A stretch of 5,757 nt of DNA. It comes from Verrucomicrobiota bacterium. Its GTDB lineage: Bacteria > Verrucomicrobiota > Verrucomicrobiia > Opitutales > Opitutaceae. The translations under genes and the position numbers were made by a program. Each line of letters opens with the position of its first letter. Positions within the stretch are counted from its first letter, which is position 1. Below, in pieces: positions 1 to 5,089 of the stretch. A model generated the notes under the pieces. That model searched no databases, was not told the DNA's origin, and was given only the letters and a program-made list of their open reading frames with translations. The stretch lies in contig JAUPWC010000424.1 of the NCBI GenBank assembly GCA_030916665.1, positions 1-5,757 of the forward strand. The letters run 5' to 3'.

Positions 1-186
1 GTCATCGAGGGCGTGCAATACCAGTGGGAGGAGCTCTGCCGGAAGATCAAGCAGCAGATCGACCACGCCACGAAGAAGGACCTCATCAAGCCCCGCGAGG
101 GCGTGCGCCTCGTCGAGTTCTACGAATCCCAGATGCTCGCCAAGACCTACCTCAACATCGAGCAGAACGGGAAGCGGAAGCACTGA
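1..186 (+). CDS. speA: C-terminal fragment, probable biosynthetic arginine decarboxylase (SpeA)
   Basis: An open frame runs from the left edge to TGA at 184-186 and gives 61 residues; the start lies outside the window. The segment VQYQWEELCRKIKQQI, followed by an acidic/basic helix and then LVEFYESQMLAKTYLN, follows the layout I know for the SpeA tail. That tail has a VQYD-like strand, an EEL..R...Q helix, a short turn, a 'L..FYE..L' helix and a terminal 'YTYL' motif, here KTYL. SpeA is a PLP-dependent cytoplasmic enzyme that converts arginine to agmatine for polyamine synthesis. None of its catalytic residues fall inside this fragment, so the call rests on tail similarity alone. The last residues are basic (NGKRKH). 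The gene has no evident link to the carbohydrate genes that follow, from which it is separated by a repeat and a 151-bp gap. It could instead be the tail of another helical protein. Confidence 0.6.
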   Translation, partial: VIEGVQYQWEELCRKIKQQIDHATKKDLIKPREGVRLVEFYESQMLAKTYLNIEQNGKRKH

Positions 187-198
187 AGCTGGATTGAC

Positions 199-248
199 TG
201 TAGCCGGCCTCGCTGAGGCCGGTTCCGGGGTCAGCGACCCCGGCTACA
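199..248. repeat. REP-like two-hairpin palindromic element
   Basis: A 50-bp element lies 12 bp after the upstream stop codon. The outer arms are TGTAG (199-203) and CTACA (244-248). Between them are two perfect hairpins. The first has 8-bp arms CCGGCCTC/GAGGCCGG (204-211, 215-222) and loop GCT. The second has 8-bp arms CCGGGGTC/GACCCCGG (225-232, 236-243) and loop AGC. A TT spacer (223-224) separates them. The whole can fold as a three-way junction. The two hairpins are inverted copies of one pattern, TGTAGCCGG-nnTC-GCT-GAnn-CCGG, and the differing inner stem bases are compensated on both sides. This is the architecture of a REP/BIME pair mobilised by a RAYT transposase. It may also act as a transcription attenuator or mRNA stabiliser after the SpeA-like gene, but no T-tract follows. 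Confidence 0.8.
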
Positions 249-280
249 CGAAGAGATCCCGACCCTGCGCAATTTGCTTA

Positions 281-294
281 TCGGTATAAACCGA
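281..294 (+). promoter_or_regulatory. Possible -10 element within a small inverted repeat
   Basis: TATAAA at 285-290 is the best -10-like hexamer in the gap before the GH88 gene, about 48 bp upstream of its ATG. It lies within TCGGT-ATAA-ACCGA, an inverted repeat with 5-bp arms (281-285 and 290-294), which could let a regulator cover the -10. No good -35 hexamer is found at 16-18 bp spacing (the sequence there is ACCCTG or similar). TTGCTT at 274-279 is only 5 bp away and cannot pair with it. The call is therefore weak. Confidence 0.25.
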
Positions 295-309
295 AGCACA
301 CTGGGAGTA

Positions 310-336
310 ATGAGGCGCAACCCGTTAACCGTTTAA
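310..336 (+). other. Possible 8-codon leader micro-ORF
   Basis: ATG at 310 opens an 8-codon frame (MRRNPLTV) closed by TAA at 334-336, one base before the GH88 ATG. A purine-rich GGGAG (303-307) lies upstream but only 2 nt from this ATG, too close for a good Shine-Dalgarno site. The GH88 ATG itself has no recognisable Shine-Dalgarno, so translational coupling from this micro-ORF is conceivable. Chance occurrence is the simplest explanation. Confidence 0.12.
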
Positions 337-337
337 C
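324..337. promoter_or_regulatory. Candidate LacI-family-like operator before the GH88 start
   Basis: GTTAACCGTTTAAC is an imperfect 14-bp palindrome (5-bp arms GTTAA/TTAAC, central CG, one mismatched pair) that ends directly against the ATG at 338. AT-rich arms around a central CG step are typical of operators of LacI/GalR-family repressors, which commonly control sugar-degradation genes. A repressor bound here would block transcription from any promoter just upstream. No regulator gene is in the window, and the site is seen once, so the role is inferred. Confidence 0.3.
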
Positions 338-1510
338 ATGAGACTACCCCTCGTCCTTCTCCTCCTCGTGGCCGTCGCTTCCGGGCGATCTGCCGAAAGG
401 CCACTGCCGGAAGTCATCCGGGACAGCTTCGCCACCGCGGCGAAACAATACGAGTGGCTGCTGCCGCGCCTGCCCGCAGACGGCTCGCTCCCGCGCACCT
501 TCGAGCACGGCAAACTGGTCACGACCACGGCCCGGGATTGGACGCGCGGATTCTTTCCGGGCTCGCTCTGGTATCTGTTCGAAGCCACCGGCGAAAAACG
601 CTGGCGGCAGGAGGCCGAGCGCTTCACCGCCCTGCTCGAGTCCGACCAGCACAACAACTGGACGCACGATGTCGGCTTCATCCTCAACTGCAGTTACGGC
701 AACGGACTGCGCCTGACCGGCAACCCGGCCTACCGCCCCGTCCTGCTGAACGGCGCCCGCGCGCTCAGCACCCGGTTCAGCCCCGCCGTCGGCAGCCTCC
801 TCTCGTGGAATCCGCGCAACGGTTGGAAATTCCCCGTCATCGTGGACAACATGATGAACCTTGAGCTGCTGCTCTGGGCTGCGCGCGAACAGCCGGACGG
901 CCCGTTCCGCGAAATCGCAGTCCGTCACGCCGACACCACGCTCGCCAACCACTTCCGGCCCGACGGCAGCTCGGTGCATGTCGTGGACTACGACCCGGCC
1001 ACCGGCCGCGTCGTCACCCGCGTCACGCATCAGGGCGTGGCCGACGATTCCGCCTGGGCGCGCGGTCAGGCCTGGGGGCTCTACGGCTACGTCGTCATGT
1101 ATCGGGAGACGAAGGACCCGCGCTACCTCGCGCAGGCGCGCAAGATCGCCGCGTTCATCATGAACCACCCGCGCCTGCCCGCCGACAAGGTGCCCTACTG
1201 GGACTTCGACGACCCGAGGATTCCCAACGCGCCGCGCGACACCTCGGCCGCCGCCATCATCTGTTCGGCCCTGCTGGAGCTGCGGACCTTTGTGCCCGCC
1301 GAAGAGGCCGCGCGCTACGCCGCCTTCGCCGAGGCGCAGCTGCGCAGCCTCGCCTCCCCCGCCTACCTCGCCGAGACCGGCGCAAACGGCGGCTTCATCC
1401 TCATGCACGCCACGGGCAACCATCCGAAAAACAGCGAAGTCGATACGCCGCTTAACTACGGCGACTACTACTTCCTCGAAGCCCTGCTGCGCGCCCGCGC
1501 ACTCAAATGA
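338..1510 (+). CDS. Secreted GH88 unsaturated glucuronyl hydrolase
   Basis: The protein has 390 aa, about the usual GH88 length plus a signal peptide. Residues 1 to about 19 (MRLPLVLLLLVAVASGRSA) form a typical secretory signal. ATG 338 is the first in-frame start after a TAA at 326-328 and gives the full signal peptide, though it lacks a Shine-Dalgarno. The rest fits the alpha/alpha-barrel GH88 fold. Visible landmarks are HDVGF with Asp111, VDNMMNLELLLW with Asp170, HVVDYDP (214-220), the hallmark SAWARGQAWGLYGYV (238-252) and the C-terminal NHPKNSEVDTPLNYGDYYFLEAL (361-383, in part). Asp111 and Asp170 correspond to the two catalytic aspartates of characterised unsaturated glucuronyl hydrolases. 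Such enzymes hydrate the 4,5 double bond of the non-reducing-end uronate left by polysaccharide lyases, which releases the residue. The presumed location is the periplasm or outside the cell. It is very likely co-transcribed with the GH2 gene 16 bp downstream. GH105 is the nearest alternative, but the SEVD...NYGDYY ending favours GH88. The polysaccharide is not determinable. Confidence 0.93.
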   Translation: MRLPLVLLLLVAVASGRSAERPLPEVIRDSFATAAKQYEWLLPRLPADGSLPRTFEHGKLVTTTARDWTRGFFPGSLWYLFEATGEKRWRQEAERFTALLESDQHNNWTHDVGFILNCSYGNGLRLTGNPAYRPVLLNGARALSTRFSPAVGSLLSWNPRNGWKFPVIVDNMMNLELLLWAAREQPDGPFREIAVRHADTTLANHFRPDGSSVHVVDYDPATGRVVTRVTHQGVADDSAWARGQAWGLYGYVVMYRETKDPRYLAQARKIAAFIMNHPRLPADKVPYWDFDDPRIPNAPRDTSAAAIICSALLELRTFVPAEEAARYAAFAEAQLRSLASPAYLAETGANGGFILMHATGNHPKNSEVDTPLNYGDYYFLEALLRARALK

Positions 1511-1530
1511 GGTCAGCGCTCCTGTCGTGA
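1507..1530 (+). promoter_or_regulatory. GH88-GH2 junction with bridging micro-ORF and start-deciding signals
   Basis: The GH88 stop TGA (1508-1510) overlaps an ATG at 1507 (ATGA). That ATG opens a seven-codon frame, MRSALLS, closed by TGA at 1528-1530. This TGA overlaps the GTG start of the GH2 gene at 1527 (GTGA). GAGG (1509-1512) is the only Shine-Dalgarno-like sequence before GTG 1527 and is 14 nt away, longer than usual. Re-initiation through the micro-ORF would explain efficient translation of the GH2 gene despite the poor spacing, but this is inference. Confidence 0.25.
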
Positions 1531-4500
1531 AACTTCTTTCGTGCCTGCTGTTCGCCTCCGCCGCGCTCTGGGCGGGTGCGCGTGAAACGCTCAATTTCAA
1601 CCCCGACTGGCGCTTCCTCAAGGGCGACCCCGTCGGAGCGGAGTCGCCCGGCTACGATGAATCCGCGTGGGAGCGCGTCTCGGCACCGCACACGTTCAAC
1701 GACACCGACACCTTCGACAACTGGTCGCTGCCCGGCCACCGCGGGGAACAGGAGCAGTGGAGCGGCCGCACCTGGTATCGGAAGACCTTCGACGCTCCCG
1801 CCGCGTGGCAGGGGCGCAAGGTGTTCATCGAATTCGAGGCCGTTCGCCAGATCGCCGAAGTTTACCTGAACGGCGTAAAACTCGGAACGGCCAAGGGTGG
1901 CTTCACGCCCTTCGGCTTCGACCTCACGCCCCATCTTCGGCCCGGCGAAACCAACGTCCTCGCCGTGATGGCTGACAACCGCTTCCAGCGCGACCCGATG
2001 GACCCGGCCCTCGCCCCGCAGGCCGCCACCAACGCCAAGACCCACCCCAATCTCGCCCAGCTCTCGAAAGAGCTGATGGAGCAGATACCCGACACGCTCG
2101 ACGAGTTGCAGGCCGACCAGATCCCCTGGAACAATCCGCACTGGCACCCGCCCCACGGCGGCATCTATCGCAACGTGCGGCTCATCGTCACCGACCCGCT
2201 GCACATCACGCTGCCGCTGCTCAGTTTTCTCCAGACGGAGGGGCCGTATGTCTATGCGACAGAAGTCACCGAAAAATCCGCCCTGGTCGGCATCGAGGTC
2301 CCGGTGCGCAATGACCGCACGACCGCCGCCGAGTTCAACCTCGTGGCCGTCCTCCTGGATTCCGACGGCGGCACGGTCTCCACGCAGGAGATCCGCGAAA
2401 CCCTGGCCGCCGGCGCCAGCCGCAAGATCACGCTGCCCTCCGTGAAGGTTCCCCGCCCGCGGCTCTGGGAGCCGGCGTATCCGCACCAATACCGCGTCGT
2501 CATCACGCTCCACGCGGGCCGGACCATCGTGGACCGGACGGAAGTCCCCTTCGGCATCCGCCACGTCCGCTGGGAGACGGACGGCGGACTCTTCCTCAAC
2601 GGCGCGCACCTCAAGCTCCGCGGCTGGGGACAGAAGTCCACCAACGAGTGGCCCGGCCTCGGCGCCGCCCTGCCCGACTGGCTCCAATTCGACACCCTCC
2701 GGCTGATGCGCGAGGCCGGAGGCAACTTCGTGCGCTGGGGCCATGTGCCCGGCGGTCCGGCGCAGATCGCCGCCGCCGACCAGCTCGGCATCGTCACTCT
2801 CCAGCCCGGCACCGACGGCGAACACGACACCAAGGGCGGCGCCTGGGCGCTGCGCGTGGCGAACTTCCGCGACGTGCTGGTCTATTTCCGCAACAACCCG
2901 TCCATCCTCATCTGGGAAGGCGGCAACCAGAAGATCTCGCGCGAGCACGCGGCCGAGTTGCGCGCCCTGATGGACCGCTACGACCCGCACGGCCAGCGCG
3001 CCTACGCGCACCGCCGGGCCGATGCGATCACCGCCGAGTTCATGGACGTCGGCATCGGCACCGAAGGCGGACGCGAGATCGCGCGCCTGCCCGTCGTCGA
3101 GGGCGAATACAACCGCGAGGAGTCGCCGCGCCGCGTCTGGGACGACTTCTCCCCGCCGAACTTCGGCTATCCCGAAGCCAAGGGCCAGACCTACCAGCTC
3201 ACCTCCGAGCAGTTCGCCGTCAACCAGGTCGGCCATTACGTGAAGAAACTCGGCGCGCCCGAGCACGCCGGCGGCGCCAACTGGATCTTCTCCGACTCGA
3301 CCAGCGGCGGACGTGTCGCCGTCGAGGTGGCCCGCACGAGCGGCGAGGTGGACGCCGTGCGCCTGCCGAAGGAGGCGTATTTCGTCACGCAGGCGATGTT
3401 CCGCGACGACCCGCAGGTCCACCTCATCGGCCACTGGTCCTACCCCGCCGGCACGCGAAAGAATGTCCATGTCGCCGCCAACGGCGACACCGTGGAGCTT
3501 TTCCTCAACGGCCGGTCGCTCGGCCAGGCGAAGCCGACGGACCGGTATCTGTTCACCTTCAAGGACGTCGCCTTTGAGCCCGGCGAACTCCGCGCCGTGG
3601 CCCTGCGCGAAGGGCGGATCATCGCGACGACGACCAAGCACACCACCGACGACGCCGTGTCACTGCGGATCACGCCGATCTTGTCGCCCTCCGGACTGGT
3701 GGCGGATGGCGCAGACGTTGCCCTTTTCGACGTCGAGGCCGTGGATGGTCACGGACGCCGGGTGCCGACGTTTCAGCGGCGCGTGGATTTCGAACTGACC
3801 GGACCGGCCGTGTGGCGCGGCGGCTACAACAGCGGCAAGATCGATTCGATCAACCACCGCTTCCTCGACTTGGAGGCGGGCATCAACCGCGTCGCCGTGC
3901 GGGCCGGACGCACCGCCGGGAAAATCAAATTGACCGCCCGGAGCGAAGGCTTGGTGCCGGCGGTCGCCACCGTCGAATCCAGGGCCCACACCGGCGCCTT
4001 GCCGGCGATGCCATCAACCGTACTCGGCGTCCGCCCCGAGCGCTTGATTCCCAGCGCCACCGCCGCCACACCGGCAGCCGCAGCCGGACGCAAACTGCTC
4101 GGCCGCTTTATCGCCACCCTCAACTACACCGGCCCGAACGCCTCCATCGTCCACGTCGAGACCAACGCCCGCGACGGCCGCAACGCCTACGTGAACACCG
4201 ACTCGCCTTTCCCCGCACTGCCCACCGCGCTGCAGGGCGCCGACTGGGTGCAGGTGGACAACCGCGACGCGTTCTACAGCGCCGTTGACCTCATCGAGCT
4301 GGCCGTCACCGGCGGGACGACCGTGTGGATCGCGCACGACGCCGCGCTGCCGCTGCCCGGCTGGCTGGGCAACCGGTTCACGCGCACCGAGCAGATCATC
4401 CGCATTCTCGACCGGCCGATGCGGCTTTTCCGTCGTGACGTGGCGACGGACGAAAGTCTCACCCTCGGGGCCAACACCGACGACACCCGCCTGAGCGAAG

Positions 4501-4541
4501 GAAACCACTACCTGGTGTTCGTCAACCGGCCGGTTCCCTGA
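1527..4541 (+). CDS. Secreted multidomain GH2 glycoside hydrolase (beta-galactosidase/beta-glucuronidase-like)
   Basis: The protein has 1004 aa from GTG 1527, chosen because it begins a clear signal peptide (VKLLSCLLFASAALWAGA); the frame is open further upstream but lies inside the GH88 gene. Domain order is: N-terminal jelly roll about 20-222 (WYRKTF, EVYLNGVKLG, GGIYRNVRL), with a longer than usual stretch between N151 and G211; Ig-like domain about 223-343; TIM barrel about 344-620; a DUF4982-like domain about 630-705 (HWSYP, VELFLNGRSLG); a GH2 C-terminal domain-5-like Ig fold about 712-818 (LVADGADVALFDVEAVD); an Ala/Pro linker; and an unnamed module about 856-1004. The likely nucleophile is Glu527 in EGEYN. 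The acid/base motif reads PSILIWEGGNQ, with Gln468 where GNE is expected, so Glu464 or another residue may serve. The usual N-x-HHD start of the barrel is replaced by RGWGQKSTNEW. Exo-acting hydrolysis of a beta-linked sugar, together with GH88 on lyase products, is plausible. The exact specificity is unknown. Confidence 0.9.
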   Translation: MKLLSCLLFASAALWAGARETLNFNPDWRFLKGDPVGAESPGYDESAWERVSAPHTFNDTDTFDNWSLPGHRGEQEQWSGRTWYRKTFDAPAAWQGRKVFIEFEAVRQIAEVYLNGVKLGTAKGGFTPFGFDLTPHLRPGETNVLAVMADNRFQRDPMDPALAPQAATNAKTHPNLAQLSKELMEQIPDTLDELQADQIPWNNPHWHPPHGGIYRNVRLIVTDPLHITLPLLSFLQTEGPYVYATEVTEKSALVGIEVPVRNDRTTAAEFNLVAVLLDSDGGTVSTQEIRETLAAGASRKITLPSVKVPRPRLWEPAYPHQYRVVITLHAGRTIVDRTEVPFGIRHVRWETDGGLFLNGAHLKLRGWGQKSTNEWPGLGAALPDWLQFDTLRLMREAGGNFVRWGHVPGGPAQIAAADQLGIVTLQPGTDGEHDTKGGAWALRVANFRDVLVYFRNNPSILIWEGGNQKISREHAAELRALMDRYDPHGQRAYAHRRADAITAEFMDVGIGTEGGREIARLPVVEGEYNREESPRRVWDDFSPPNFGYPEAKGQTYQLTSEQFAVNQVGHYVKKLGAPEHAGGANWIFSDSTSGGRVAVEVARTSGEVDAVRLPKEAYFVTQAMFRDDPQVHLIGHWSYPAGTRKNVHVAANGDTVELFLNGRSLGQAKPTDRYLFTFKDVAFEPGELRAVALREGRIIATTTKHTTDDAVSLRITPILSPSGLVADGADVALFDVEAVDGHGRRVPTFQRRVDFELTGPAVWRGGYNSGKIDSINHRFLDLEAGINRVAVRAGRTAGKIKLTARSEGLVPAVATVESRAHTGALPAMPSTVLGVRPERLIPSATAATPAAAAGRKLLGRFIATLNYTGPNASIVHVETNARDGRNAYVNTDSPFPALPTALQGADWVQVDNRDAFYSAVDLIELAVTGGTTVWIAHDAALPLPGWLGNRFTRTEQIIRILDRPMRLFRRDVATDESLTLGANTDDTRLSEGNHYLVFVNRPVP

Positions 4542-4555
4542 GCCGGATTTACTTT
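4530..4555 (+). terminator. Weak candidate terminator of the GH88-GH2 unit
   Basis: CCGGTT (4530-4535) pairs with AGCCGG (4541-4546), including one G-U pair, around a 5-nt loop. It is followed by ATTTACTTT (4547-4555), in which six of nine bases are T. The hairpin overlaps the GH2 stop codon. A perfect palindrome, AACCGGCCGGTT (4524-4535), overlaps it and could compete. The stem is short and the T-tract is broken, so termination may be partial or Rho-dependent. The convergent neighbour ends only 7 bp beyond the GH2 stop. Confidence 0.35.
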
Positions 4556-5031
4556 GCGGCGCGACGGTAAGGATACTCCACCCGCCGGGTGGTGCCGTCG
4601 GCCCGCGGCCCTTCGATCCAGGCCAGCAGCGAACCGTCGGCGTTCAGCCGGTAACCGATGACCTGCGGGAAATCGTGTTCCTTGTTCTCAAAGACCACCT
4701 CGTTCTCGGTCTGCGTCACGGCCTTGAACGTCGCCTCCTTCTGCCGTGCCGGCAGCGCGACGTAGAAGAGATCGCCGCCGGGGCCTTCGCGGAGCTGCAG
4801 GAATTCGTGTTCCGCCACCTTGCCCTTCGCCACGGTGCGCGACATGCCGAGCATGACGCCGCCGGCCGGAGCCATCCACTGTTCGTCGGTCACGCGTCCC
4901 GCGCGTTCCAGGCGCCAGTCACCCGCCAGCCACGCGAGACGGTCCAGCGCGAAGCCGCCGGGCTTCTGTTCCTGAGCCGTCGCGACCAGGGCCAGGGCTG
5001 CGAACAGGAAGGTGCGCAGCAGGGATTTCAT
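4549..5031 (-). CDS. Secreted DUF6265-family protein of unknown function
   Basis: The protein has 160 aa. Residues 1 to about 19 (MKSLLRTFLFAALALVATA) are a signal peptide, which supports the ATG at 5031; no strong Shine-Dalgarno precedes it. The mature part carries the family pattern I associate with DUF6265: LAWLAGDWR (32-40), DEQWMAPAGGVMLGMSR (49-65), a GDLFYVALP strand (86-94), FENKEHDFPQVIGYR (114-128) and LLAWIEGPRADGTTRRVEYPYRR at the end (135-157, in part). The family is small and probably beta-barrel-like, and it is exported in many environmental bacteria; no enzymatic role is established that I know of. It lies 58 bp downstream of the GntP permease on the same strand, so the two may be co-transcribed, though no functional link is apparent. 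It converges on the GH2 gene with a 7-bp gap between stop codons. The family call is fairly firm; the function is unknown. Confidence 0.82.
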   Translation of the reverse strand: MKSLLRTFLFAALALVATAQEQKPGGFALDRLAWLAGDWRLERAGRVTDEQWMAPAGGVMLGMSRTVAKGKVAEHEFLQLREGPGGDLFYVALPARQKEATFKAVTQTENEVVFENKEHDFPQVIGYRLNADGSLLAWIEGPRADGTTRRVEYPYRRAAK

Positions 5032-5042
5032 GGCCGCAGGCT

Positions 5043-5071
5043 GGCGTTCCAGACGCCGGCCCGCGAGCCGG
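5043..5071 (-). other. Stem-loops between the permease and DUF6265 genes
   Basis: The 58-bp gap between the two - strand genes holds two overlapping inverted repeats: GGCGT/ACGCC (5043-5047, 5053-5057, 5-nt loop) and CCGGC/GCCGG (5056-5060, 5067-5071, 6-nt loop). They share bases 5056-5057, so at full length they are alternatives. Neither is followed by a T-tract on the - strand, so they do not look like an intrinsic terminator. They may stabilise or separate the transcripts, or may only reflect high GC. Confidence 0.25.
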
Positions 5072-5089
5072 AAAGGGCGGAAGGCGGGC

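Noticed and set aside
274..290. TTGCTT and TATAAA as a paired -35/-10 promoter
   Set aside because: Spacing is only 5 bp, far from the 16-18 bp needed, so only the -10-like hexamer is kept, at low confidence.
1290..1526. Upstream extension of the GH2 frame into the GH88 gene
   Set aside because: The extra 79 residues are Pro/Arg/Ser/Thr-rich out-of-frame readings of GH88, and the extension would bury the signal peptide that begins at GTG 1527.
344..1621. Long antisense open frame (425 codons) opposite the GH88 gene
   Set aside because: It is an antisense shadow created by strong G/C third-position bias. The product is Gly/Val/Arg-rich with no family signature, while the + strand gene has a signal peptide and GH88 motifs.
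1503..3641. Long antisense open frame (712 codons) opposite the GH2 gene
   Set aside because: It has the same cause: a low-complexity translation with no motif, entirely within the well-supported GH2 coding region.
4524..4535. AACCGGCCGGTT palindrome as a regulator site
   Set aside because: It lies in the last GH2 codons between convergent genes, and CCGG-rich palindromes are common in this composition. At most it contributes to a terminator hairpin.
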